DNA from: Varroa destructor
Lineage: Eukaryota; Arthropoda; Arachnida; Mesostigmata; Varroidae
Assembly (NCBI RefSeq): GCF_002443255.2
Contig: NW_019211455.1
Coordinates: 3,343,223-3,407,222, forward strand
Length of the DNA stretch: 64,000 nucleotides
Direction of reading: 5' to 3'
Numbering within the stretch: position 1 is the first letter of the stretch; each line of letters starts with the position of its first letter. This document shows, one piece after another, positions 19,430 to 33,549 of the stretch. The notes beneath the pieces are model-generated. The model ran no database searches and was not told the origin of the DNA. It saw only the letters and a program-made list of their open reading frames with translations. The position numbers were made by a program, and so were the translations under genes.

Positions 19430-20166
19430 CTAGGAGAGGATTCGAGATGCCAGTTAGTGCACAATTCTTCTAACAGTGAAAAAACCTCTGTTACTCTTTC
19501 AAATAATGACAGCTAAAAATAAAGTGTGACCATTTGACATTTGATTGAACCAATTGACGTGCATGCTCTTGGTTAATTTCAAGCCTTTTTCATCCGATCA
19601 TAGATGATAAATTTTTTTTTTTATAGCTATTGAGAGGAATCTGTTCGTGTGAATGTTACTATTCCATATACGAAGTTAGTCTGTTTTTATCCGTAATACA
19701 ATTCGCTCTAAATTAGTTATACGCCTGCAAGATGAAGATGAATTGACATCAATAGATTTACAAATATAAACGTTAATAAAATAAACTCACTGTTAACCGA
19801 GCAACAGGATCCTACTTATCGAACCCTCATGTGTTTTTACCTGATCAGCAACAGCTGAGAATTGTTCCATGGCCATGCTATCGGTTTGGGGTGCCGAAGC
19901 GCGCGCAAAGTGTGGGAAGGACAATCACTGATTTGTTTAAATACGTGGCGCGTTTTCTCATTTAATTTAGGTCGACATATCAGTTTGAGATAACAAGCTA
20001 ATTTCATGATCTGTAATTTATGTACTGTTGACGTTTAAAACGATGTAGCAAAGCTACTGTTGAATACGACAATTATCCGACGAAGTTACTGCTTAATTTG
20101 TATAGTAACCAGTATGCTGTAAACATTATATATGGGTAAACCTGTTTTATATATCTGTTTATATAT

Positions 20167-20266
20167 NNNNNNNNNNNNNNNNNNNNNNNNNNNNNNNNNN
20201 NNNNNNNNNNNNNNNNNNNNNNNNNNNNNNNNNNNNNNNNNNNNNNNNNNNNNNNNNNNNNNNNNN
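20167..20266. other. Scaffold gap, exactly 100 N
   Basis: Placeholder of unknown true length. The left flank is an AT microsatellite-like stretch (CTGTTTATATAT), a likely cause of assembly failure. Confidence 0.98.
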
Positions 20267-23200
20267 AGTTCCAGATCAAATATCGATGACGCAGTTTCCC
20301 GTGCTGACAGAATAACCATCCTTTTTTAAAATGCTTACATGCGAAAAAAATTTCAGTTACACATCTTGGCGTGGGTGTTCTATTAGGAAATAGGTACATA
20401 GAATAATTTATGCTAATTTTAAACAATTTTGAAAATAAAAACGAAATGTACAACTTCGTTATTGCTCCACTTCGTTCCCATAAATAATGAAAAAAAAAAT
20501 CGCTTTTTTCGTTACTTAATATAGAAGCAAACATTATCCAAAGTTCGGTTTCTTATTGCCAAACATTGCAGAACTTAGATAATGGATAGATCTGAGTGTT
20601 AAGCTAACACATACAGTGTATGTTGTTTAAAATCAAATGTAAGGTTCTTAGGGTTTAAAAATCAGTGCGGGGACGTGCAGTTTGGGAATGATCGAATTCT
20701 ATTCATTTTATTAGAAGAGATTATAAAGGTAACTAATAATCTTCATTTGCAATATCGTTAATCGTTAGATCGTTAAATCGTTTTAATAGGTATAGTTCGC
20801 GTAGCAGTTTCTGCAGCTTGTTTATTAGCCGTGAATCTGCTTTCATTTTCAGTTATCGGCATCTATTTCTGTTTCGTCGACATAATACATACCTTTCTCT
20901 AGCCGTTTTGTTACATAAAAAAAATTCGAAAATCCATTCAATACCCAAAGTATAAATTCATAAAAATGTTCTCCTTCAAGCACACAACGCGTCCTCCTGT
21001 TGATCCATCCAAGTACGTTTCTTCTTTTGAAAACGCTTCGATGAAGGTAGAGCTTGTAATAACTCGAATTACAACGTTCTTAGGCCGTCGTAAGGTATAA
21101 TCCGCATCGCCATCAACAGCCGTTTTTAGAGACGCACGTATAGCACCGATCGCAAAAAGTATTATCGCAAAAAAAAGTGGAAATCAGCGAAAAACGAAAT
21201 CTGTTGTATTTTTGTTGTGAAACTAAGGTTGCACGTTTTTGCCACACCTATCCGCAAGCTCACAGCTGACAAACAAAACACACTATACCATGCCGACCCG
21301 GATACATGAAATTGCCCAAGTAAAATACACTATCCTGCTAACCGTTAGGGAGGACCAATACTGGCTGAGGGCAAATGAATAGAGGCAACGCTGGACTTGA
21401 TGCAATTCATTAACGTCTTTTGTCATCTTCAACAGCGCGCCTGACGCTTAGCTAGGGCACGCCTGTAGTATAGTTATTGCAGTAAAGATTAAAGCTAAAA
21501 GTATAGCAAAAGCTCCGAATATATTCTGTGTGCGAGCTGTCAAAAAATTATCGAATGATCTTCTGCACGACCTTTGGAAACTGCAAAAGGACTCTTCAGA
21601 CTTGTAAAACCGAGTCGAACGATTTCACGGACGTCATTGGCATGACTTGATAAAATCAAGCAGAGAGATCACCCTAATAATGAATGTATTAAATAATAAT
21701 AACACAGAGCTAAAACCTAATTCTTTCAGTTAATGAAAATGTGTGTGAAAAAATTTATGTGACTTAAAAATGTAAATTTATTCAGCAAGGTCATTGAAGC
21801 AATGAACACAACAGAAAGCGAACATGTCTTCTCTAATTATGTGATCTTTAGGTACATTTACTTGTAAGCGCTAAGTTTGTAGTTATAGACTATTACGATT
21901 GGCAAAACTTCGATAAATACTATTGACTTTCCACCGTAGATAGTCTTGTGCGACTAATTAACATGCGTTACTGACGATACGGGTGAGCTCGGTATTCGCG
22001 CCGATTTCCACATTGAATACTCAAGGTATCCTAACGCTGATGTACGCTGTAACGAAATTAATCGAGCAAACAACTTCTTCAGGTCTCGAAAAAGATATCG
22101 CTACAAACATCTTCGGCTGAGCGTAGAAGAGTTGGTTTGGTCGGCTTATTTCAGTTGGAACAATTCCGCGTTGTTACTAGCCACTATCTAGCTACGCTGA
22201 CAAAAAGTTGATCAATTCTTGTTTTGCTTAGTTTGTCGTAGAACATAACGCCTATTTGAAGAGGGGACTGTTGTTGGTAATTGTAGAAGATATCTGGAAA
22301 GCGGGAAAATAATTTGTGGGCTCTTCATAGCTTTGAGGGACCCAAATGTACATCACTTATTCCTTTACGTTAGTGCAATTCACAGTTGTTAAGTGTTGTT
22401 CGTTACCGCTGTTCTGGTAGACGATAGAATCCACTTACGTAAAACAGCAGATACAGGATGCATTTTAATGGTACTTATATTTGAAAGATGTAAAGAATGC
22501 AAAGCTTGGCCTTGTACAAGCTTTGCACAGCTTTACAAAATTTAGCAAAATCAAAGTTAGAATGAAGTTTTATTCAACCATTTGGAAGTATATTTAAAAT
22601 TCATCTTTAAAATGGTGTAAGTGAAAACCTACAACGATTTGTTTTAAAAAATTCAGATCATCTATCATATTTGGGAGCCTGGCGACTTGAAACCTATGAG
22701 GGGATTGAAATGATCACATCAGAAGGACAGCTAAACTAATAGAAATTAATTGCTTAAAACAGTAAGCATTTTACGTTATTGAAAATCAAGGTGTCGGTTG
22801 ATTGAATGAATTGTGCACTATTCAAAATAAATATCTATTCATTCAAGAATAATGATAATGTCAAATGAGACTTTTATTCACAACAACCAACATTTTCATG
22901 AATGCTGTGCGCTCGTTATTTCAATGCGTACCAAAAACCACTTGTCTTTTAATGAAAAAATGCATATTTATTATAAACTTCCATTTCTGCTATACAGCGA
23001 CATACGGTCATTGTGTAGATTTTAGTTTGCTCAAACGCAGAACGTATTTACTGTATCGTAGCACCAGATCGAGTTACCCAAAGACCCATTGTAAGATTGT
23101 ATATACGCAGACTAGCTAAGATTGATACAGAGAGCTTCCTAGAGATCAAAGTGCTACGGTTTTCTTACCAGGTTACGCGCTATCATTTTCATCAACGTTC

Positions 23201-24903
23201 TCTGCAGAAGAGAACTAACTCCTGTTTCGACAATAGCTAAATCACCGATATTCAAATTTTGTTCAGAATAGAAAAAGTAAAATACCTACCTAAATGTTAA
23301 CACTCAATGCTTATTGTTGTGTTCAGTTCAAGTTCAAAGAAAGTATTTATCATTTTAGCTTTATTCGACGCTTAAGAGTGAACTGTAAACAGGCGATCTT
23401 CAGGAGCAAGAACTACGTCACAGCAGGTTTTTTGTTGAGTTTAATCTGTTTTTTTCATCATTCATCGTAAATTGCATCATTTAGTTGACGCCTCAAACAA
23501 ACCGATAATAGCCAACCGCATCAAAGTGACCGTGTATATTCGTACGTTGTAAGTTTAAGTAAAAAAGAATACAAGGAACAGTAATAACATATAATAAAGA
23601 CGAGTGTCAAATAATATATAAAAAGAAATATTAGATCAGAAAAGATGCAAAAATACTATTGTGAAAACGTAAAGAAGAATAAATATCTAAAGAACAGGGG
23701 AAAAAACGTAGGACTATAGAATAAGCAAAGTCGAATAGCTTTAAAAAAAGCCAGTTTCATGTGCTCACCGTCGTTACAACAACCACCATTGTGTCATCCA
23801 ATATCTAAAGGTTGCTTCGAAAACATCGGAATGATTTTTCGAATCGTAGCCGCCGAGTTTTGAGTCATTGAACTAGAAGAGATACCGATACAGATTTAGG
23901 CAAAAGTCGAACTATAACACCGGTGCACTACAAATGGAAAATCATACAGTCTTACTAATTCTGTTGTAGCGTTGTAATTCTTTGTAGTGATAAAGCAAAC
24001 CGTGTAGAAACATGTTACTGGTAATTTCAGTGCTGGCACATATGCAACATGGTCAAAGTTTTATAGGCAGCAATCATTTATATTTTTAATTCATCAATCC
24101 ATTTGCTTTATTTTTGATAAAATTCTTAGTTGAGCTAGTCGCCGAAGATCACTCGAGCCAATTTGTAGCAGCTGATAATCAAATTTCACGTAGTTTTTTT
24201 TATTATGAAAAGTTTTTCCACATTACTTTGTTATGTAATATCTAATGTGCCTTATTATAATACTTTATTAAGAAAGGACACTTTAGCTGACAGTTAGTTA
24301 ATTACAAGGAGTGCTGATGCCGCCATCTGATGTTATGCAGCCCAATGTGGAATGTTAAGGACTTAATAATCATCCAGGTTAATTTGACACGTTTCATTCA
24401 ATGACCCACACACGAACGCGGGGCTTTGATAGTTTAAGGTAGTTTTGACGAGAGGCTTAAGTTGTTGCGCGATGTGGTGACACAGAATTTAATCCGAATC
24501 ATAAATGTGTTAAAATGAATTATGTCACGAAGCTAAATACGCGGCGTTTGCTAATTGCAATCTAATTACTAAGCACGACCGAACAGCAATACTTGTGTCT
24601 ATAAGAAAAACTACAGTTTTATTATTTTTTCCATTGTACAATGAGTTTGACTAGTGTCACATGTGAACAATAAATATACGTTACAACTTGTTAAAGTCTA
24701 TGCAGGCAGTAGATACAGGCTATGCTTTGATTTGCACATAGTAGTGTAACCTTGTCGATTGGAAAATTATATTGACATAGCGCAATGTGAATAGAGCAAA
24801 ACGGTACACGTGTAAATCTTTTTCAGCATAACTTTGCATAAAAGATAATTTGCATAGAACCGATAATTTTATTGAAGCAGTTTTTATTTCTCCCATGACT
24901 AGT

Positions 24904-24925
24904 ATTATTATTATTATTATTATTA
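24904..24925. repeat. (ATT)n microsatellite
   Basis: About seven tandem ATT units in intergenic DNA. Confidence 0.9.
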
Positions 24926-26362
24926 ACACGTCAGGTTTGTGTATATGTAAGGCCTGTTCTTTGTTTTTCTAGTATTTTTTTTACCAATAATTGAATGTTA
25001 TGCGGAGGTCAAAGATGTTTTTTATTGTTATCATTTCGTAAACATCCTAAAATGGCGCCCTTGCTTTAATCTTGTTTCATCTAATCTTTTTCTTTTTTCA
25101 ACTGTGATTTATAGTGATCATCGATAAAACCCAAAGTGACCTCCCTTCTGTGGGTAGAAAATACCGCTTTCCAGCTAGCCAAGCCACTTTTAAGCTATAT
25201 TCACAGCTACAAAATCCTATATAATCCGAATGTATAGGATACTACCCAGTACTATTTAAACATTTTTCCTTTTAGGATAAGGCTGATAACGAGCGTCAAG
25301 GATGCTGTTTTTGCCACTGAACATACCCATTTTTGAATTCCGAATGGAAAGCAAAACGTCTTGTAATCTAGACAAAACTATAATAATAACTTTTTAGAGC
25401 AAGCAAACGGTGGTTAATTATGCGCCAATTTAATACGTATACGCATAGCTGTGACTCTGAAACAACGTCATTACTGATGACAGTAATAATAAATCTATAA
25501 ATATTATGCAAGCATTGCCTCACTTTAAGATCAAGCGAGACCATCAACATTCGCTCATTTACTTCAGAGTTATGCTTTCTGGAGTACATTATATTTCACC
25601 AGGTTTTATACACGTTAGTAAATGTTTAAAAAAATATACAATTCTCCAAATCTTCAGCCTTATTTTGCATCGCGTTAAAACCGGACCTCGGTTGTAATAT
25701 AGTACAGCTACGGAGTCAGGACTACTAGAGACAACAACTGTATAATACACAACTTTGGCGATAACAGTAATGAAAAACAGACTTAAAACATGAGTTTCAA
25801 CAATATTAGTATTTTCTGTTGATAGTAACATTATTTTCCTATTGTGCAAAATATTGGTTTTAAAGGGTTTTATCTTAGAAAGAAAATGACGACGACTACT
25901 ACGTCGTTCCATGGATAAAAATATTCGATCTGCCATCATTGTCATCGGTACACTGTACAAACGCATATAACGTTTTCGAGCAAAACGGTAAATTGATCAC
26001 TTGCCACATCATAAACACCAGTATATTATTATAACTGCTCCTGGAAATCTCTGCTTAGCTGTTCTGAAATTACAAATTTACCTTACACTAGAATATCCGA
26101 TATTCCTTAATTCCTCACAGTGTTGAAACAGCGAATCCGTCTAAATGGCCCTAACTAGTAGAAATCGCATAATTGAGAGTAGTAGAGACGTCATATAATC
26201 CAACATAACATAATGATGTCATGTATGAGGCTGATATTGGGTTTATAAAGGTCATGTTTGGATATTCAGTAATACACGCAATGCTTTCAAAATACGTTAT
26301 GGCTGAAACGTGCAGTAAGCATCGTATCCACATCTGATGACCAGGCTTTGAGGCTACCTTGG

Positions 26363-29300
26363 TTAACCATGCGATATGTGCAAAAGTTCGAGGGTTGTTT
26401 TACCGAAACGAGAATGACTCCGAAAAACAGCGAGGTCTTTCCGTGTGATCATCCCTACAACCTCATTTTGATCATTCACAACCGTTAAGTGGCGTAAACC
26501 TAATGCACGAAACAGTTTGTGAATGCGGTAGAGAGAGGAATTCTGAAACGAGGCAAAAAATATGTCAACGTAAGTTTTCGACGGTTAGTTACAATGTATC
26601 TCCACACGAAATAAGCGTTACCTATGGACTATTTAGCAATGTATGTGAAGTGTTTGCAATTCTTCTATGCATAGTCTAAGTTAACAAGAATTTGACTTTA
26701 TTACAATACAACATGAGGATTTGATGCAATCTAGCTCACATGTGATATGCTATATGCAGAGAAGTTCATGAATGGTCGTAAGTCAATGTGGAATTCCCTT
26801 TCTGCTAAGGACACGTGCACTTGCTGAAAAGTGGACAGACATTAAATTGGATCTCTCAATTAATATTTATTCACCGTCGATAATTTATTTTTACTCGTCT
26901 CGAAACAGATAAATCGATTCGTGCCTCAGACACAGACAACTTGGAAGTCACCTATACAGCCTATGATAACACCGGTTGATGCGTTACGGACAGTTTGCGC
27001 TACTTAATAATACATATAAGCTGTAGAGGTTACAATGTGACACGTAGATAGCCGTAGTCCTCTATTCACGGACCACTTTAAAAAAGCGCCTACGAAAAAG
27101 CAGGTTGTAAAAAACGAATGTGCTGTGGTGGCTACAAAGTATTCAGACCTTAATAGGCTGCTCTACTCACGTTTACACTTGAGTATCTCGGATACGGCTC
27201 ACGGAAGTCTCGACTACCCATTCGAGTCCAGATCACATCGACCATTTCATTGAAGATCTTATTCTGAAGCAACACAATCAACTGATCACGAAGAATGAGA
27301 CCCCGGAAGCGACCGAAGTGTTTTGGTCTAGATGTGCCATCGATTCCTGATACACCGACTTCGTTGAAGCCTTTTGCTTCTTCGAACTTGCCACCGCCTC
27401 GGTATAACGTCTCAGGGTCAACACCGTCAGTGACAGGGAATCCGTTGTGAGTGGTTTTTGAAAGAATATCCATCAGATCACCCACTTTTACTACTGTCGG
27501 CAGTGTGACTACAGGAAAGGCCATAATCTCGCTATAACCAGACAAGTTACGACAATGAATAATAATATTCATTGACTAGGACCAATGATCGAAGACCTTT
27601 CTCTTATTCAATATACATATGAAACATTATTGATTTACATTCAAAACGCCTATTATTCATCTTTCAAATATATATAACATTATCTCAACAATCCCGTAAT
27701 ATTTTCATAGCCTTTAACATACCTGGCATAAATGTGATGTCCTTCCTTGGGCGCTTCCCAGTTTAGAAATGGTACTCGAGACAACTGAAAATGGAAATCG
27801 TACAATCCTTCGAAGAGATAATCTCCAACCCATTTGGCGACAATGAGGGTAATGACAATTGGCATGCAAAAGGTAATGTCTCGGGTTGCCTCGATGAGAA
27901 TAACCGACAACGAGAGCGTCATTCGAACAACACCGCCTAGAGTGGCGGCAGCCCCTATCAGGGCAAACTTGCCTGGCTCCACGTCCCACTTGTAATCGAA
28001 ATGGCTTACAAGAGTTTTAGTGGCTATCCCGAACAACCTGCAAAGGAGTTTGAACATAAATGTGGATATTTTCATGATTTTGTCTTAAATGAACGAGCGC
28101 TATGCAGTATATCACTGAGCGGCGATAAACTAACCGGCCGAAAACGGCACCCATTAACAGGGTCGGAATGAATACGCCCGACGAAACGCTGAGTCCGTAC
28201 GTCCAGCAGTTGATAATGAAATAAACAACGAAGAATATCGAAAGCGTAGAAGCGGACCAGGTTCCCTCAGGCATGTGGAACAATGACCGCACAGATTTTT
28301 CTGGAGTCTGGAACCATAATTGACCGATTACCGAGTATTTTCCATCCTTACAATGGAACTGGAATAGACAAAAAAAATAGGAAAGTTTTACGCTTTCTTT
28401 GCACTCTAGTTTGGCGCTGTTTTTTTCTCTATCAAGCAAAAGGTTTTGTTTAGAAAAAAAACACGCTTTCGAGGTATGATAAGCAAAGCTAACCTTGAAC
28501 ATCAACCATTAATTCCGGTTCTGATTTTTCGTTGCGGTATATAATCTAGGCAACATATATGCCTACTGATTAATGCACAATGACGTTAGTACCTGCGATC
28601 ACAAAGAATAGTAATGATTCCTCTTAAGGTGCTAATATCTAAACTTAGTGCCATTACTAAGCGCTGCTTCAGAAGCGATGACATCTAAATACAGTAATGC
28701 CAAATTTTGCTCATATAGATAATTAGATAAAAAAAAACTCACAGCAATTCCAAATACTTGTTGGATCATATAATAAAGTTTCCGAAAAAAGACTCAGACC
28801 GACGCTTGCTATACGCGAGTAACTGATTCTACAAGTTCAACAACAGTATTGAATATTTAGCCAATATGGCTTGCCTGTAAAGAGTTGTCAGTGTGCTTCT
28901 CATCCTGTTGAGCTGAGCAATCATCGATGAGCTCGATGAGGAAAAATGCAACAGTTGCGGTTATAACGGCAACCAAAACACCTTCCACAACCTATGATAC
29001 AAATTGATACAAACAAACCAACAATGACACACATTACTTAACGACTTAACTATGTATCGCCCCGTATCACTTTACGGAATGTGCGCGTTTTTTAATACAA
29101 CATGACTTACTTTGGTTTTAGAGATGCCGCTGTCTATTTCGATAGGAGTAAGTTTTTTTATATGTCGTTATTATACGTTTTTTGTATGGGAAGTTCAATG
29201 GTTTGATACCTATGGCTTGTTGTCAAAAGACACATATGCATCATTATTTTCAACTTTAAGCATTTGATGATGCTGGATAAAAGTGAGCAAACAAGTTTTC

Positions 29301-32300
29301 GTGGAAACTCACCTTCATTGGTTTACGATGAATGAACTGAGCGCGAAATACGGAAAGCCTGTAGTTGAGATAATTGTAGAAAGCCCCTAAAACACCGCCG
29401 ATTGCACCCATAAACATGTACAATGGAATTTCTATAATCTCCCAGTGGACAGACTAATTCAGAGAAATAAAAGAAAGAAGGAAAGACAAAAACAACTTAC
29501 AGATTTTTTTCGAACATCGAATTTCTATTTGATTGAGTTAACTTCTAACGGTATGACTGGGATTATTTTCATTAATAAGCACTATACGGTAAGACACGTT
29601 CATAGAAAACCTGAAAAACATATTAACCGATCATAAGCGGTAATATTAAGTTAGAGAAAACATGTAGATAATAGTAATAATAACAATCTTCTTTATATAA
29701 ATAGTGCACAGAGCTTGGTAGAAAGAACTTACGCTTCCAAACGAACCAAAATTAAGCAAGCCAGCACTAGACAGCACGCCCGGTTCGCCATGATACAAAG
29801 ACAGGCAGAAGGATAAAGTGAATGCGCTTACAGTCGAACAAAAGAATATTTTCCACGTGAGGGCCTGATTCCAAAACGATGCACCTTCTTCTAATGCGAA
29901 CAGCACACCGCCAACAGGAGCGCCGAAAGCAGCAGCGACACCTAAATTGAATATGCGAGCCCATTTCGATGAAAATTAATATCACAAAATTATTAATCGA
30001 CGGGAATTACAATAAAAGTAGGTGGGGTTTAGTCACTGCTTAGATGAATGATGTTTTTTTTACAAAATTGAAAATGGACGGACCTTTTTTTCGTCTATCT
30101 CTTTTAAGTGCCAAAAACCTTTCTTCAATAGCGTGTATTGTAAGCGTTTGACTGAAAAAAAAATCTAAAGACTAACAGACCCGCAGCAGCTCCGGCTGAA
30201 ACGAAGTCTCGCTTTTCGTGGTCCTGTCGGAACTCGTGAAATATTTTGAAATCTCGTTTGAGCGTGCTACTCTTTCCTTGGCTAATACCCGCCGCAATGA
30301 CGGCTCCGCAATGAACCATCGGTCCCTCTTTACCCACAGCGAGCCCTCCAACCACGCTGAGTATTACACCGACCGATTTAACTATTAGGGTTTTTATCCT
30401 GAAAGACCATATTTAGCACTTTAAACGAACAGTAGCGTGGTACAAAAAAGTTTGATGATATCACAAGATCGTGACGTGCGTACTACTAAAGACTAAAAGG
30501 AAATACTTATTCCTTACTGGTGGTTTTATGTAAAAATATTAGCGAAACTTTATATCGACCATTTATCACTGCCATCAAATCCCATTAGACAGACTCCCTA
30601 TCGGAGCACTGATCGATTAACGACGACTTCGAGATCAAAAATATTACCTGACCATTTCAGGTATTTTGACCCCATTGAGGTAGCATTTGATGACGGGAAT
30701 TCCGCTCCCAGCAGCGACGGGTGAAATGAACGTAACCAGTAATGAACCAATGAGAACAGGCAAAGCATTTGCCATAATCCAAGCCAGGTAGGGTTGCACG
30801 AGACAGTTGTCGTGTACACATCTGACACCACAACGAATGAAGTAAACCCGAATTAGGTTAATTCTTTCGCACTCAATTTTAATACTTCGAATAATCAGAA
30901 CTACTGCTACTAAACAGTTTTCCCGTAACAACACGTCTGTTTTTGTGAAATATGCAATGATTGCCCTAAAAATCTTACCTGTTCATGAGCTTCTGAATAA
31001 TGCCGAATTTTATCGACGAAAGCTCTTCGATCGAGACATCGATAAAAATAGCTGTAAAAGCCGTTAACACTCCGATGACAAGTATGACTAGCCAACGTTG
31101 AAGCTCAATCCACGTTGAACGCTGTTAATCAAAAATGGCTTGATGCTACTACTTACTACTTATGAAAGTAAACCTAAGCTAGTTTGGTATTTTTAATCAG
31201 CAGAAGCTTCCGCAAATACACACCGCGATAACAATTGCTAGCCAAGAAATGTCTGGCTTTGAAGTAGGCAAATTGGACAATTTGAAAATGAAATAATGTT
31301 TAGTCTGCCCTACTCAGACCGACAATAAATGCAACTTATTTAATAGCTGCAGGAAAATTCCCGCACATTTTTTTGTTGTACATATAGTGTTTTTATTTGA
31401 CCAATGATAAATGGCATTTACGTCCAACTCATTTTCTTCTTATAGATTCCAGGCTTTTTAGCATTTCAGGAGAAAGTACGTTCAGTCACTGCTTTTCGAT
31501 AAGAAATCATACTTTGGGGAAGAAATTTTGTAATTAAAAAGGTATATGCAGGTTTCTATTAAATAAATTTCTTTTAAATCCTATTAAAGTGCGAGATGAT
31601 ATGTCAACACATGGCGCTTCTGAGTTACTCGGACATGATGTATGTCAGTTACTCGACGTTAACGTACAATAAGTTCTATCCGTGCGAGAGGTAGGATTTA
31701 GCAAAACTTAGAAAGGCTTTCAGTAGGATATTTTCTAACAAACAGGCTGCCAAAAAGTGTCCGTATAACCATGAGTGTGGGAGAAAGTTCTCCAAAAGTC
31801 AACGACAAACAACCAGTATAGAACTTATCTAGGTCACGTTACAAATCAATCATGAGTTGAATACACACAAAGCTGTTGTTTTTGTTAATACGGTGATGTT
31901 CTTCGATGAAAAGCTGACTTTCGCACGGATCGTAGTCCAGACTCTGAAAATATCAAATATGACTAGAATGTATAATCTCGTGCATTTCGTTTAGAATATA
32001 ATTACCAATCCAATCAATTAATTAATGCTTTTGCCTAATTTTGTTTGCACTATCGTAAACTCGGCATCTACCTCTGCTAGCTGATGCTAGAAAACGTGTA
32101 GCTTAAATCCTACAATCGTCGCATATTGCAAGGAAAATACAAGCACAACTGACACAAGCCACAACATGCAGAGATACCTCATATTTCTGTGAAATGAGCT
32201 TGAGACTTCCAAGGATTTCCCTTTTCCCAGAATAACTTGTCCGACGTCTCCGCAACAAACTTGCATTATCCGCCTGCAACGGAAAATCGTAATAAATGTC

Positions 32301-33549
32301 AAACAGTGTTTATTGGAAGGATTCAAAATTCATTACCTCATATGTTATATTGTAGTAATGTCGACTATACTTAATGTCAAAACAAAAAATTTAACTATTT
32401 ATTATTATTTAGTTATATTAAAAGATGAATATTCAAGTACTGCAGATTATCCCGTAAAGGAGAATACATATTCAGCAAAAAAATTGTTCAAGGAGTGAGA
32501 CTGAATGTCCTTTAGCCAGCAAATTCCCAAGACGTTATAACTATTTTTAAATATTACATTTCATATATATAAAAATACGCTTTATATATTAGATATTGCA
32601 CTTAAACTTTACTGAAGGGTTTTTTTTTATCAAATATGATACATGCATGATCAGAAAGTTGAACAAAATTTTCGGAATTAAACTTTTTTTGAACCATGTC
32701 CTAGGGTAAGAAATGAAGCATCTATTTCACTGATATTATTCACAGGCTTTAATCCGGCATTATTTAAGGCTCTGCAATCTTTCAAGCCATATATATAATG
32801 AGGGGGGTAACGAGACAAAATATATCGACAACTTGAAAAAAAATATAGTTTTTAAACACATTACTCGCATTGCACATAAGACGAACTGCTTATGCATGAC
32901 CGTTAGCGTTACAGATAAAGCTAATCACCTGAACTCCTTAACGCCATACTCCATACTCCTGAACGCTGAACTTTTGCTGATTGTGATCTCCAAAGAAGCT
33001 TATCCTTCAAGTGTTATTCATTGAGTTCTAACTAACCGATTGCGACGTCAGCAATTGACCAAATAAAGTTTCAGGTAGAAAGAAATATCAAGAAAGTGTT
33101 ACTCAAAAAACTAAATTCCACTGGACAGATACGAAACAAGTACAACAATACGATAAAGTGTTAAGAATGCCCATGATTCCAAGAAAGGTCACCGTAAAAA
33201 TATTTGCCCCTCAAATAGGCAGAGTCTGTGACGATTGCAGACAGTGATAGCTTCCTGACATTGAAGAACATACTGATTGGTGAATGTTAATGATCTCTTC
33301 TCGAAATAAAACACTATTATAAACTGAGAAGTATGCGATAACTTAAATATCACTAGTACCCTTGTTTCTATAGAAATCTTTGCTCATCGATTGAAGGTTC
33401 ATCCTTAGAATAAATTTCATACTTTAACAAGCAATAGACTATGTTAGACACACTTCAGTCAATGGCCAACAAATGAATAAACAATGGTTGATTACCTGAT
33501 TGGCTTCGAGTTCAAGCGCACTACTTTTTCGGATGTGGATATTTTCCAT
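26363..33549 (-). CDS. CLCN7: Lysosomal chloride/proton exchanger, ClC-7 type
   Basis: 2Cl-/H+ antiporter of late endosomes and lysosomes. Exons, 5' to 3': 33496-33549, 32178-32273, 31869-31943, 30979-31121, 30648-30821, 30181-30398, 29733-29941, 29501-29524, 29313-29438, 28875-28991, 28135-28358, 27723-28037, 27171-27531, 26895-26951 (tentative), 26363-26542. All phases close, giving about 790 residues (human 805). Visible hallmarks are QKYESLDYD and RINKNNSF in the N-tail, the selectivity motif GSGIP (about 161-165), gating Glu in GKEGP (about 205), the proton Glu in [24 protein letters not shown], and two C-terminal CBS domains ([40 protein letters not shown]). [16 protein letters not shown] and the tail motif [11 protein letters not shown] favour ClC-7 over ClC-3/4/5/6. 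The intron after 28875 uses a GC donor and exon 29501-29524 is only 24 nt. The second CBS is shortened by about 8 residues if the tentative exon is right. Confidence 0.93.

Larger units (their letters stand above)
19430..26362. other. Gene-poor 6.9 kb region
   Basis: AT-rich intergenic DNA between CENPX and the ClC-7 gene, interrupted by a scaffold gap. The open frames (such as 22865-23119, 25506-25697, 25589-25966) have no recognisable domain, and I see no spliceable exon set. Simple repeats occur, including an ATT run. It could hold long introns or non-coding transcripts that sequence reading alone does not reveal. Confidence 0.5.
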
